A stretch of DNA of 64,000 nucleotides, taken from positions 4,464,001 through 4,528,000 of the forward strand of contig OW051493.1 of the NCBI GenBank assembly GCA_932521035.1, given 5' to 3'. Every line of letters begins with the position of its first letter. The stretch's first letter is position 1. Source of the stretch: Oscheius dolichura (lineage: Eukaryota > Nematoda > Chromadorea > Rhabditida > Rhabditidae). Made by a program: the position numbers and the translations under genes. The notes under the pieces were generated by a model. That model had not been told where the DNA came from. It did no database searches and saw only the letters and a list, made by a program, of their open reading frames with translations. Below are positions 12,514-23,790 of the stretch, piece after piece.

Positions 12514-13165
12514 TATTCATAGCAATGAATTAAACTTTTTATGGTTATGTTCTCTTGTATACACACTAGAAGTACCATCGCCTCGTATTCTTTATGATGG
12601 TCGTTTTTAGACGTGGGAACATGGCAAGCGGCACGGTTGACTGAGATATATGGGAATACGGTTGAATAGTTGCCCATATTTTGTTTTCGAATGTATTCGT
12701 CAACGCTAGCCCTACCGTTTGCGGTTCCATCCGAGCTCGCCAAATGCCGACCAGAGTCTTTTTTTCGCGGCATTCCTGTGGAGTTGAAATTCTGCGTGCC
12801 GACTCATCCATAAACTAATCTTCCTTTCACGCCATTATTAGTTCATTTTCATTGTGCACGTATGGTTAGAAATGCAGTATTCTTTTCTCTTTTCACTCTA
12901 CCAAATACTCCAAAAAAAGTAAATAAGAGAATGTGTGAAAGATACGGGTGAGGCTATGTTGGAATTCACAACAAACTCCGTCTTCCTTTTCTCTCTTCCC
13001 TTTTCTTTCTGAAGTTTCTTTTCTGGTATAGGTCCACGTACATTAGCCCCATTATATCACTATGTATGCCGCTCTATCGCGAAACGGGGATGTTTTTGTT
13101 ATTTACTTATTTCTCGTAAATTCTTTCACTTTCTATTTATTCTTACTGTTCAAGTGTTTTTACAG
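12514..13165. other. Intergenic region and GC-to-AT composition switch
   Basis: No gene is seen. Base composition changes here from GC-rich to clearly AT-rich. The last bases are a pyrimidine tract and 'tttttacag' that runs directly into the NLE1 start codon. Confidence 0.5.
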
Positions 13166-15003
13166 ATGGAAGAAGATCCAGTAGGGCAAGTATCAGTTAG
13201 ATTTGTAGGCGAAGATGGAAATGAGCTTGGAGGAGCTGGAATTCTTCTCCCAACTACTGTTACTTCAGTTCAGTTGCAAATACTTTGTAATCAACTTTTA
13301 GAAAATGGGTAAGACTTTCGCTTATACCTTTTAAACTATTCATTTAGTGATGATCCGGTTCCAATCTCGTTTTTTACTGATAGTAGCGTTGAAATCAAGG
13401 ATTCTATACAAAATTCAATTGAAAAACTGGATCTCGAAAAGGTTTTGAACGTAGGCTTTTTTCTATAACTATTTTTTAGACATTAAATTTGATATACCAA
13501 CCTCAAGCCGTGTTTCGGGTACGGCCGGTAACGCGATGCTCTGCTAGTATGCCTGGCCATAGTGAGGCCGTAATCTCAGCACAATTTAGTCCGGATGGAA
13601 GGTATGTTGATGTGTTCTATTTTATATTCATTTTTAAGAGGACTGGCTTCGGGATCTGGTGATACTACAGTTCGTATATGGGATACTAACACAGAACTTC
13701 CTCATTTTACATGTACAGGACACAAAAATTGGGTTTTATGTATAGCATGGTCACCAGATGGTAATAAAATAGCATCTGCTTGCAAAAATGGACAGGTGAG
13801 ATTTACATTTTTTTATTTTTTTTTAGTTAGTATATATCTATTACTTGTAGATTATATTATGGAATGCTGAAACTGGTACACAAATTGGAAAGACAATGAA
13901 CCGTCATAAACAATGGATAACTCATCTTGCATGGCAACCTCTTCACAAGGATCCGCAATGCCGGTAAACGTTTGTTGTCTTTTTGTTAGTGATTTATCTT
14001 TGCAGATTTCTAGCTAGTGCCGGAAAAGATGGTAATATTTTCATATGGGATACAACTTCCGGAAACGTAGCTAGAGCATTAACAGGTAGCATTCCTTGAC
14101 AAATGTTTATTGTGAATTAATTCAGGGCACACTGCTTGTGTCACAAGCATTCGTTGGGGTGGAGAAGGTCTTTTGTATTCCGGCTCTCAGGTTTGTTTTC
14201 TTTTTCCTTTTTCGTGTTTAGATAAATATATTCAGGATCGAACCGTTAAAGTGTGGAGAACAGAAGATGGCGTTATGTGTCGAACATTGAGTGGTCATGC
14301 CCACTGGATTAATACTTTGGCTTTAAACACTGATTATGCATTACGAACGAGTTGTTTTGAACCAAAAAATGGCTGTGAGCGCCCGAAGTCCATTGAAGAA
14401 GCACAGAAAATCGCTTTGAAACGGTATCAAGATGCTATTAAAATTTGTGGTGGTGAAAGATTGGTAGGATTTTTGCTGTACGTTCATTTATTAATTACTT
14501 TAGGTTAGTGGATCAGACGACTTTACAATGTTTTTATGGAACCCAGCGGAAACCAAGACTTCAATTGCACGTATGACTGGCCATCAGCAGCTTGTGAATC
14601 AAGTTGTTTTTTCTCCTGACACGCGCTACATAGCATCAGCATCGTTCGATAAATCTGTCAAGCTGTGGTGTGGCCGTACAGGAAAGTATTTGACATCACT
14701 AAGGTTCGCTAAAACAGACATTCTTATCGTTTTCTTTTTAGAGGACATGTCAATGCAGTCTATCAAGTAGCTTGGTCAGCAGACAGTAGATTGCTCGTTT
14801 CTGGATCAGCTGATTCTACACTCAAAGTAAAAAAAAAAGAGAAAACTAAACGTTCTTTATAGGTATGGGATATGAAATCCAAGCATCTTTACGTTGATTT
14901 ACCCGGGCACGGAGACGAGGTTTATACCGTTGATTGGAGTCCTGAAGGAACAAAAGTTGTCAGTGGAGGGAAAGATAAAGTTTTGAAGTTATGGAGACAA
15001 TAG
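13166..15003 (+). CDS. nle1: NLE1/Notchless WD40 protein (60S ribosome assembly)
   Basis: The spliced product starts MEEDPVGQVSVRFVGEDG, the N-terminal NLE domain that docks on the MIDAS domain of the AAA-ATPase Midasin (Rea1). A linker with VTRCSASMPGHSEAV leads into eight WD40 repeats, each ending in a WD-like dipeptide (VRIWDT, IILWNA, IFIWDT, VKVWRT, MFLWNP, VKLWCG, LKVWDM, LKLWRQ-stop). The family insertion with CFEPKNGCERPKSIEEAQKI between repeats is typical of Notchless. Midasin pulls on NLE1 to release late pre-60S assembly factors in the nucleolus and nucleoplasm. About ten introns are tiny, for example 13309-13347 (39 nt) and 14827-14862 (36 nt). The acceptor 'tttttacag' abuts the ATG, so trans-splicing is likely. 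MOC-2 follows 112 bp downstream on the same strand. Confidence 0.95.
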
Positions 15004-15115
15004 TCGTTGGTATGTTTTTTTGTTGTTGATTTTCAATTGTTATGTTTTAAATAAATTTTTGTAACAATTGCCTATTGTTTGCCAAAGTTGCTATCTCTGA
15101 TCTACCTTTCATGAA
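15004..15115 (+). promoter_or_regulatory. NLE1 3' end and short gap to MOC-2
   Basis: A T-rich stretch with an 'aataaa' polyadenylation signal near 15050 lies between the two genes. The 112-bp spacing resembles nematode operon spacers, although no clear SL acceptor is seen right before the next ATG; 'ccaaag' near 15088 is the best candidate. Confidence 0.45.
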
Positions 15116-15685
15116 ATGAAGGCATCTGTTATTGAAGAAAAACCTGTGCATGACTTCAGCTACCCCTGCATGCTTGAAATGGCTTCAGTTAGGGTTGCCG
15201 TCTTGACTATCAGTGACTCCGCGGTAGCTGGTACACGTGCGGATCTCAGCGGTCCAGCCCTCACGGGTCTTCTCTCCAAGAGCGAACAACATATAGTGGA
15301 AACGGGGCTGGTTGGGGATGACCAGCGACTCATCTCTACAAAACTTGTGGAGATGAGCTCTCGAAATAATGTGGTCATCACTACCGGAGGTACTGGGTTT
15401 TCCCCTCGTGATGTTACACCGGAAGCCACCCTATCCATTATTGAGAAGCGCTGCTCTGGGCTTGAAGTCGCCCTACATTCCCGTTCTTTGCAAGCGACCC
15501 CAATGGCCGCCCTATCTAGAGCAGTCGCTGGGATCCGTGGAAACTGCCTGATTGTCAATATGCCAGGTAGTCCCAAAGCTGTAAAGGAATGCTGGGAAGT
15601 CTTGGAGCCCATCTTAGGGCATGCTGTCAGTCTTCTTAGTGATACGGATGATGGAAACCTCCATAAAAAGATGCAGTCCCAATGA
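15116..15685 (+). CDS. moc-2: Molybdopterin adenylyltransferase (MogA / gephyrin G-domain type, MOC-2)
   Basis: A single uninterrupted exon encodes a 189-residue MoaB/MogA-fold protein. Signature blocks are VRVAVLTISDSAVAGTRADL (residues about 26-45), the substrate loop TTGGTGFSPRDVTPEA (about 92-107), ALSRAVAGIRGNCLIVNMPG (about 130-149) and a C-terminal helix ILGHAVSLLSD. The family adenylates molybdopterin before molybdenum insertion, so the product supports sulphite oxidase and xanthine dehydrogenase/aldehyde oxidase. In vertebrates this domain is fused to the E domain as gephyrin. Caenorhabditis has separate MOC-2 (G) and MOC-1 (E) proteins, and the stand-alone form here matches that arrangement. 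Met 20 (LEMASVRVAV nearby) is an alternative start. The gene has no introns and is more GC-rich than its intron-filled neighbours. Confidence 0.93.
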   Translation: MKASVIEEKPVHDFSYPCMLEMASVRVAVLTISDSAVAGTRADLSGPALTGLLSKSEQHIVETGLVGDDQRLISTKLVEMSSRNNVVITTGGTGFSPRDVTPEATLSIIEKRCSGLEVALHSRSLQATPMAALSRAVAGIRGNCLIVNMPGSPKAVKECWEVLEPILGHAVSLLSDTDDGNLHKKMQSQ

Positions 15686-16414
15686 TTGTTCAACATATGG
15701 TTCAATAAAAGTAGCAATTAGAGCATGCCATGCACAGTATTAGTGTATGTATTAGTGTCCTCTAACGATCACAAAGTACACATCTGCGGTTGGAAGTGCA
15801 CATCTAGCCTGTTTCCTCTCGTTTGTTAGGACTGCCTATGCTGTTTGGTTTTTGCTCTGACGTTTCACTTCGCACCTTGTGTTTCTTATAAAGCAACGCG
15901 CCTCTGTTAGTCATCTTTTCTTCCGCTCATTTTGCAGCTTGGCTCTATCGACACGCAGGCCAATTTCCGCTCACATTGTTTGGCCTTCTCTTATCTCTTG
16001 TTCCAAGTCACACCATCCCCGCCCGTTGATACTACGCTATGCGTCATTTTTTTCCTTGAACTCACTGCGCCATAATCATTTCTGTTTATGCGAAGGCGTT
16101 ATGGAAAGAATGATAAAGCTGAAAACGCACCCGTCAACCGCCTCGAAAAACCTGTCATGTGGCAGGTGAACGCAGCGCTTCGATCTGTGTTTCTGTTGTA
16201 TTTTGCTCATTCTCTTTTCTAATATCACTGGTGATCTTGAAATAATGGTTGGTAGATCTTTCGCCAATTTGTCTACTGTTTTTGCCGTACAAAGTACGCC
16301 AAAAACTCGCCCGATGTTCCCTTTATTTCATGATCACTTGCATTTCTTATCTTTTTTCCGCAACCTCGCCTTGAGTTTCATATATTGAATCATTTTTAAA
16401 ATTTTATTTCTAGG
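15686..16414. other. Intergenic region upstream of the TLC gene
   Basis: Nothing with coding character is seen. An 'aataaa' polyadenylation signal for MOC-2 lies near 15703. The right end has a T-rich tract and 'tttctag' one base before the next start codon. Confidence 0.4.
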
Positions 16415-17454
16415 ATGGAAAGGGCTGTTTTCTGTGTATGTGTCTCTGTTGCGCTTAGGATCGAATATCTCGTTGCTAGAGCAGTTGTTACAGAAAAGCA
16501 ACCGGATTGGAGTGTTAACAAGGTAAATATCTAACAACTTATCCAGTATTTTGTCAATTCACAACTATAATTTCTTTTCTAGGTCCGTATATTTGCCGTC
16601 AGGGTTGTTTCATTTACGCATGCGCTGATATCTGCTCTAGCATGTTTGACAAGGTGCGTTTATTGCTTTCCCTTTTATTTCGATGATTTCAGTCTAATTT
16701 TGGATTCAAACTATGTGAAGCAACCATATGATCACTACACAGAATCAGCCCAATATGTTTTCCTATGGTCCCTTGGTAAATTTTATCTTTGTTTTGTTGA
16801 AATAATGCCCTTACAGGATATTTTATTTACGATTTGATCGATATGTTCATTCATGGCGAGCTTCCCAACTCGAAAGAATATATCGTACATCATTCCTTGG
16901 TATTTTTTAAACTATTTTCTTTTCTACAAATTCGTTACAGGTGATTGTAGTATTTTCAATCATTCTTTGGACGGGTCGCCTCTTTGGGTTTGCCATGATT
17001 GGACTATTAGTAGAAGTGCAAACTGTGTTCCTTCATTTACGAACAATGGTTAGACTTGCTTTGGGTAATAAACGTGGATCTATCCAAGACGTCCTCATAA
17101 ACGCTAACATGCTTTGCCTCTTTTTATTCAGGTTGTTCTGCTAACAACTCCGCATTATAATGCTCTTTCAGACATCTTCCCATTTCGTATTTACTTTATT
17201 TCTTGCTAGTTCAAGATGACAAGGTTCCGCTTGCTTTAAAGGCATTACTCACTTCTGGACTAGCCTTCCTCACCTATCACAATATTCATTTGACGGTTCG
17301 ATTTTTTTCTCTTCAAATTTTTACTCTTTTACAGATGTCCATGGCAAAAACTGACGGATTTTTCGGTTACCAAATGCAGCCACTAGATGAAGATAGCGTA
17401 GATCCGCTTGGCTCCGTTAAAAAATCTGAAGAAGAAAAAGAGAAAGTTCAATAG
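16415..17454 (+). CDS. TLC-domain multipass membrane protein (TLCD1/TLCD2, FLD-1-like)
   Basis: About seven short exons encode a protein of roughly 250 residues with several hydrophobic helices. TM-rich stretches include FAVRVVSFTHALISALACLT, VFLWSLGYFIYDLIDMFI, VIVVFSIILWTGRLFGFAMI and a late VPLALKALLTSGLAFLTYH. The adjacent histidines in EYIVHHSLVIV and the downstream LLVEVQTVFLHLRTM fit the TLC (TRAM-LAG1-CLN8) domain of the TLCD1/TLCD2 group. Those proteins limit membrane fluidity by influencing polyunsaturated phospholipid content. The C-terminus is polar and ends EEEKEKVQ. The start at 16415 is chosen because 'tttctag' lies one base upstream. The match to the TLCD subgroup rather than ceramide synthase rests on the small size and the missing Lag motif. 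Confidence 0.72.
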
Positions 17455-17583
17455 AGCATAATTAGACTTTTGGCTAGCACCGGTGACTTCATTGCTTAAC
17501 TTTTTACAATAACGTCGTGTTCTAAAGTCTGAATGTATATTTGGGAAGAATGAAATGCTTTTATGGTACTTTTATGCTTTATT

Positions 17584-18476
17584 TTATCTCACCGGAATAG
17601 GTTTTAACTGCACTTCATGTTCGGATTGCATGTTTTCTTTCTTCGGCAAATCACGACAAATGATAGATATTCTTCGATCACGCGGTACTTCTCGCCCTTC
17701 GTATACCGATTCTCCGGCAGAGAGAACTTCATGGGTAAAGTCGTAACGTCCTTGACCACTGCAATTACAAAGGTCATCACAAAAAATCACACTAACTAAA
17801 AGCACTGTAAAGCTAAACTTGAATTGATACGCTAAGAGTATAAATTAGAATAAATATTCCCACCCTAAAATATACAGACTTCGTCGAGGAAGCATCAGAT
17901 CCACAACGACATTTTCATTATCTGCTTTATGCCTGAGCCTCATGACACAGTCGGAAAGAAGTGAAACACCGCTGATTACATCTCCACAATACTGAAGATT
18001 TGCGAAATACATGTAGAATGCTAGATACCCTGATACTGTCGATATGAGGTTTTATTACGCCGTCTTTGTGTAGATCTAAAATATGCACATGAGTTAAATG
18101 ATGGGCCTCTTTTGGAAATGATATGTCCCTACAAATATAAATGTTATCAGAATAAAAAAAGCAAACCGAATCCGTTGAATTATCTTTTCGCATTCTTCAC
18201 TCCACTTTCGCTGTTCTCGTTCCCGATAAAGATGAATAGCCTACAAATAACGACTATGAAAACACATGATCTTCTTACATCGTCCCAGTGACTTTTTTCA
18301 TATCGAAGCCTCTTCATATGAGGTTCAACTTCTCTCACAAGGCTGTTTTCCTCTTCTTGACTAATAAATTCCGGTTGTACTGAGCAACTGCTTTCAATAG
18401 CTGCTCGGATTGACGCCGGCCACTTTTGAGGATTGTGAAAATGAAGAAGAGAACATAATCGACGACTTAGAAGCAT
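17584..18476 (-). CDS. alkbh7: ALKBH7, mitochondrial 2-oxoglutarate/Fe(II) dioxygenase
   Basis: The start at 18476 gives MLLSRRLCSLLHFHN, an Arg-rich mitochondrial targeting sequence, and an acceptor (tatttcag) lies 8 nt upstream. The next exons read EENSLVREVEPHMKRLRYEK and SHWDD, the ALKBH7 N-terminal helix region. The iron site is visible as VHILDLHKDGVIKPHIDSI (the H-x-D pair in HID) and the distal His in GRYDFTHEV. The 2-oxoglutarate-binding arginine is in PRDRRISIICRDLP. ALKBH7 works in the mitochondrial matrix and is linked to programmed necrosis and fatty-acid handling; its substrate is debated. The C-terminus after RDLP is family-variable (KKENMQSEHEVQLKPIPVR). The gene lies in the AT-rich island, 390 bp downstream of CPT1 on the same strand. 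Confidence 0.9.
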
Positions 18477-18866
18477 ATAAATGACACTGAAATAAATAGT
18501 AAATAAAATTGAAACAACGTTCAAATTGAGTGAATAAAAAATAAACTTGCCCAGCAAAGCTATCGTAAATCCGGCATTTTTCTACATAACAATTTGGAGA
18601 TTGACACCGAGGAAACCCTCATTCTCGATATGAATATACATATTTATTTATTTCTACATGGAAAAATGCACAAGAATTATTATGTCAAGATGGCGAGAGA
18701 CAACAATCTATGCTAGAGAACAAAATAACAGATCGACCAGTGAAAATCACATGGAAACAAATGAGCAAAATACTCCACTAATGGAACTTGTACCGTAACA
18801 AAGAAGGGGACCCGCTTTCGGGTGATGAAAGAGATAAAGTGAGGCCTGGACAACTATGGCACGCGC
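18477..18866. other. Gap between CPT1 3' end and ALKBH7
   Basis: AT-rich spacer that contains a probable non-coding first exon or trans-splice acceptor region of ALKBH7 and the CPT1 3' UTR. No other coding sequence is seen. Composition switches from AT-rich to GC-rich close to the right edge. Confidence 0.4.
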
Positions 18867-21659
18867 TTATTTCTTAGATTTGTTATCGCCGCTTAGGGCT
18901 CTCATTGCTTGTAGGGAGCGCATTAGCTCCTCTCGGAAACCTTTTGAGCTCTGAAAATGGATTGTAAATAATAGAAAAAAGGTTTAAATTTACCGTATTG
19001 TCAGCCGATCGCTTGCTGGATATATGGAAAGAAATCTGATCTTCTCCGGCCACGATGTACGAGACTCCGTAGCCGCGGTCGGCGACAGGGCCGAAGCCAC
19101 CACCGGCAGAGATGAGGGCCTGCTTCAGGTCGGGACTGAGCCCGGTCTTGTCGTCGTCGCACTGGTTCAGAGGGGTCTGGCTGGTCGAGAGCAGATACGT
19201 CGGCGGGAAGACCTTGTCGAAGAAGGGCGACTCCTCCTCCAGGTAGCGCTTGATCACGTACAATGCGAACAGGTGCCGGTCGATGCCCTTTCCGCACATG
19301 GCGTCTCTGTACAGTTCCTGGTGTCGGTCACACGCCACCCTCAGCGCCGCCAGTCGTTCTTCTCTCTAGAATAAAATCAGTAAAGAAGGGAGGAACGAGG
19401 CTACCGTAGCTTTGGGGTCGACCATTTTCTTAACAAATTCGGCGGCCGGCACAGTACACGAGCGGACCGTCTCCGTCCTCCCCTCACGGTACAGACGGGT
19501 CATCGAGGCCTCGTAGGTCAGGGAGAATTTACCCTGGTTCTGAAGAAAGATGATGAAATGGGCAGAGGAGGAGGACCGACCTTGTAATAAGTGAGCTGGA
19601 GACACATTTGGAGGAAGGCATCCGGGGAGACGCGAAGCTTCTTGATGAATCCCTTTCCCCAGTCGGTCCAGACCAACAGAGCCATCTCCACGTCCTCGAT
19701 CAGGGCGTTGGCCGTCGTCAGAGAACGGTCAATTTGTTCCTAAAGATGATTATTTAAAGGGAAGAGGACAAGTGTTCCTACCAGAGCTGGCTGAGGAATG
19801 TCCCATTTGAGTCTCTCCGGCTGGAGGATGACCTTGGGCGTTCCCTTGCAATTTCCCTCTAGATCGTATCCGACGTGGATGGCGTCGCGGATGAGGATCC
19901 ACTCCTGGAAGTGGGCCGTCACGGCCGCGTCTCCCCACGAGTGCTCGGTGTTGCTGCCTACGTGGGCATTCTTCGAGACGATCAGATTGAAGGACTTGTC
20001 GAACCAGCGGTCGTAGCCCTTACCGTGGAGGAGGCTATGCGCCCAGCGGTCCATCTTCCCGGGGTCATTCTGCAATTTGCCCTTCAAAATGGTAAAAGGC
20101 GGGATACTCACAGGATCGTACTGGTGATCCTCCTCGTCCAGGATTAAAACGAAGGCGGCTCTTTCGATGTCGTTCAAACTGGGCTTGTTGATTCCCGAAC
20201 GGAAGTAGGCCTTTCTGGCCACGGCCCACGGCTGACGGTCTCCGGCAGTCAGAGCAGCCAGGAATTTCTAGAAGCCAAATGTTAGCCATCAAGAGAAGAT
20301 AGACTACCTCTCCTGGAGCGGGTTCGTCGTCGGCTTCGAGGATGGCGTCGAATTGGACTTGGAGCTCGGCCGGCTCGAGCAGTCTCTTCCCGTTGTGGAC
20401 GATCACCTTGTACCAGCAGCCCTTGTGGTAGACGGCCACGTGCTTGGCATCCTGCCAGACGAGGAAACGGTCTACCTCCTCGCCGGGAATACGGCAACTG
20501 TTGAACAGACGCTCGTACTGCATCGTGCAGAAGGGCACTTTTGTACGGGGAGCGATCGAGAACTGAAGGAAATGGATGACGTTTGGATGAAGGGAAAGAG
20601 ACAAACCGGAGAGACTTCCTGTCGCTCGACCATGCGGCGGAAGAGCAGCGAACAGTAGGTGACGTTGGCGGCACGGGCCCCCTGCTTGGTAGTGGGATGA
20701 CAGTGGAGAGAGTCCTGGAGGGATTGACTAGGCAAGAGGACGGGGAAGACACTTACGAAGCCGTAGTAGTTGCTGTTGATCATGATGGGGCTGCGCTGCC
20801 TCATGTAGACGAACTCCTCCCACCAGTCGGTCACGTAGTTCGTGCTCAGCCAACTCTTCAGGATCAGGTAGCGCTGGAGACGACGGCCCACTCCCTTGCG
20901 GAACCTCTCCGACAGGAACTCCAGTTCCGTGTATTCCTCCGCGCTCAGGATGGGCTTCATCGAGAGGAGATGCTTGCCGACGGTCTCGTCAAGGGAGGGC
21001 AGCGGCAGATGGGGGAGGGCCCCTTGGAACGAGTGCATCATTGGGTCGAATTTGGAGATAAAATGGAGAACAGTCTGGAGATTGGAATATAGGGAGAGGA
21101 GGAGAAGAAACCGACCAGCCAGATCTTGGTGGGAGCTGAGACGGGCTTCCCCGGAGCCTCGTACATCCATCCCTTGTACGTGAGCAGAAATTTAATACTA
21201 AATCGGATCAGCTGGACGAGAAGGAACCACAGAAAGGCACCGGCCAAGAGAACGGACAAGGTCTGCCCGATTAGACCATCTCTGAAAAAGAGGATGAGGT
21301 GAGGAAAAGAGAGAGGAGGGCATACCCGAAAATGAAGTGGAGGACGTAGTGCTGGAAGAACGGCACTATCCCGAAGGAGATGTCCTGCCGGAAGACGGAA
21401 AAGAAGGCCACGGCGGCCACGACGACGCAGAAGGTGACGCTGTTGGCCGGGAACATGCCCGCCATGAAGTTGTTGCGGAAGCGGGCGACCCGCTTCTTGT
21501 AGCCTCGTTGGAAGGTATGCCAGATATCTCGGAGCAGCTCCTGGTCATAGCTGACTGATACACCGTCGTGGGTTACTGAAACGGGCTGGTTAACGGGAGG
21601 ATGAGAGAGAACGGCCGACCTGAGAAAGAGAGAGCGGCGGCAGCGTGGGCCTCGGCCAT
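18867..21659 (-). CDS. cpt-1: Carnitine O-palmitoyltransferase 1 (CPT1)
   Basis: The start [13 protein letters not shown] followed by [19 protein letters not shown] matches the regulatory N-terminus of CPT1. Two membrane helices follow ([20 protein letters not shown] and [20 protein letters not shown]) with a short loop, as expected for the outer mitochondrial membrane form. The acyltransferase domain shows [53 protein letters not shown], the catalytic histidine in NTEHSWGDA, the carnitine-site block [14 protein letters not shown], and [20 protein letters not shown]. The last exon ends [13 protein letters not shown]-stop. CPT1 moves long-chain acyl groups from CoA to carnitine and sets the rate of mitochondrial fatty-acid oxidation; malonyl-CoA inhibits it through the N-terminus. 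Around eleven exons are separated by 40-70 nt introns. An acceptor-like 'cctcag' lies one base before the ATG. Confidence 0.96.
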
Positions 21660-22529
21660 CCTGAGGACGAGGAGATCTTCTCAGGGACAGGTACTGAAAG
21701 AGAGTGATCAGTGGATGACGTCGAACCGGGAAGAGACAGAGAAGACAGCTGACCGACAGAAAAAGACCGGAACGTGTGGTACTTTGGACAGGGGCTTACA
21801 GCTGACGGGATAATTCCAGTTGAGAGGGGTCTTGGAAAGGAAAACACGCGAGGACACGTGGGGAGGCCTGCACCCTCCCGGGAGAAGACAAAGTTTACGT
21901 TGGCAGCACAACTTCTGAACACTGATAAGGACCCGAATAAGACACTGCCCGCGTGTTTTTTACCCCTTCCTCCTCCCGTGAAAACAGCCCTATTTTTATT
22001 GTGACTCCCCGGGGTAAACAAACCTTCTCCAATGGTCTCTGCACCCTGGGTTCAAATATATTCTAATATAGAGTTATCTTCGCCTAGATCAATGAGTCGT
22101 CGACGAGTTCAAGCGGCGGCGGCTGAACGTACGAAAAGACAACAGGAACAGAGGCGGTAGGGGTGCAAAGTACGCAGGGGCGGGCAGCGCGTGGATCGCT
22201 GGGGGGAATGACGTAGATCTCCGGGCGGGCAAAGTACGGGAATCGAAGTGACTGGGCCGGGTGGAGGAGAGGAGAATAACAGTTGGGGGAAATTGCCAGG
22301 AGGACGAAAGCAGCACAAGCAACGCGATGCTTGTCGAACGAAGGAAGTTGCTTGTTTGGAAAGGTAGTGGCTCGACGACCCGGTGGGGAACAGGAGAAGA
22401 GCAGAGAAAGAACACTTTATTAAGAAGAGAAATAGCCCTGATGAAAAGTTATACTAGCCGGCAAACCCCCGGCAAAAACAGAAGAGACAAACATTGGCGG
22501 GGTGTAACAGACGACGCGGGACGTGGTTT
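21660..22529. other. Intergenic region between R3HDM4-like gene and CPT1
   Basis: No gene is supported. The stretch is purine-rich on the + strand, which fits its position between two minus-strand genes. It should hold the CPT1 promoter and the 3' UTR of the R3H gene. Confidence 0.4.
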
Positions 22530-23790
22530 CTAGCATCTTTCGAAGCTCGAATCCTTGTCGCTGTCGCCTTCTTCTTCTGGCTCCCAAGGCACGTACTCGA
22601 TGGGGGTCGAGCGGAGTGACGAGAGGTACGGCACCAGCTCCATCCGGGGCGGGATAAAGTAGGCCCGTAAATTGCGGACCTCGGTGATTCGGGCCTGGGT
22701 GGACGAGTCCGTCGAACCTGAACTTTTGGTAGAGTCAAAGTACAAGGGGACAGATAAGATTAGACGGGGGATCAAGGTTGAATCAAAGCTCACTTTTCGA
22801 AGTGAGACGGAGAAATTGAGCCACAGCGTGGAGAAGGGCCCGCGAGAGGGGGCAGTCGTACTGGCCGACGAAAACGCCCTCCGAGTCGGCCGCGAAGAAG
22901 TCCCTCAGCTGCTTCTCCACGTGGGCCACGAAGCCCCAAGGAAGATGCTTCTCGGAGAGGAGCTTCTTGCTCTTCTTCTCCAACAGCTCGAAGCAGGATC
23001 TGGCCGAATAGGCCGGATGGTCTGAAATGATCCCTTATCGAAGACAATAAGAACTGACGTCTTCTCTCGTCGTCGTTTTTCCTTCTGGGTGTCGTCTTCC
23101 CGCCGATCTGGTGGTTGACCACGTACCACTCCTTCTGCCGGTCCTCCTCCGTCCGCCAGACGCCCGTCTTCAATATCTCCCGCTGCTCTTCTTCCTCCTT
23201 TTCAATGAACTCGTTCCATTTCTGAAATCGGTAGGTGAGCGGGGAAGGAGGAGGCGGGTGTAAGAGATCAACAAGGGGTTACCCGCATGTTTTCCTTCTC
23301 GGAGAGAAGTCTCTCAAACGCGGAGATGGTATGGGGAACGAGGTCCGAAAAGTCAGTGCAAATGTCGTCGCGGTCGGTATACGACAGGAGCAGACGCACT
23401 GAAACCAGCGGCTCGTGGCGGGCAGCGGCGGATTACCATTTTCGAGGCGGCGGTGTTTCCTCATTCCCATGTTGCTCTTGACACGAACTCCGTCCGTCTC
23501 CATGTCACCTAGCATCTTCTTCAATCTAAAGATAACAAGGAATGGGCCATCTGATATAGTGCTCACTTTCTCTCAGTCCTTTTCTCCTTATTCTTCTTGG
23601 AACGGGAGGTGCGAGCCTCGGCCGACTGGTCCGCCGCCTCGTCTCCACTCTCCGTCAAATCATAACTGAAAATATTGGGAGATAACGAGTACATAAGGCT
23701 AGCCTACTCAGCATAATTAAACTCCTCGACATTCTCGACGCGAATCGGCTGAGCATCGCCGAAACTGTTGAACCGACGTGGAACACCCAT
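22530..23790 (-). CDS. R3H domain protein (R3HDM4-like)
   Basis: The start at 23790 gives MGVPRRFNSFGDAQPIRVEN. An acidic/basic segment follows (DLTESGDEAADQSAEA, then SRSKKNKEKRTERK), then LKKMLGDMETDGVRVKSN and a helical part (SAFERLLSEKENMRKWNEFI). The R3H-like domain is encoded about 22985-22785: PWGFVAHVEKQLRDFFAADS, then SRALLHAVAQFLRLTSKS. It carries the conserved R...LHA..Q...L.S.S pattern of the single-stranded nucleic acid-binding R3H fold. The C-terminus contains YFIPPRMELVPYLSSLRSTP and an acidic tail (EPEEEGDSDKDSSFERC). Vertebrate R3HDM4 is poorly studied; nucleic-acid binding is inferred from the domain. Introns are short. A possible 5' exon further upstream cannot be excluded. 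Confidence 0.68.

Noticed and set aside
12384-12811. Minus-strand open frames (MPRKKDSGRHL..., MDESARRIS...) as genes
   Set aside because: They overlap the phospholipase B last exon and 3' flank, have no family features and look like chance frames.
15160-15717. Long antisense open frame opposite MOC-2
   Set aside because: It mirrors the codon structure of the intronless MOC-2 gene and shows no domain of its own.
19001-21183. Several + strand frames across CPT1
   Set aside because: They are shadows of the minus-strand CPT1 exons.
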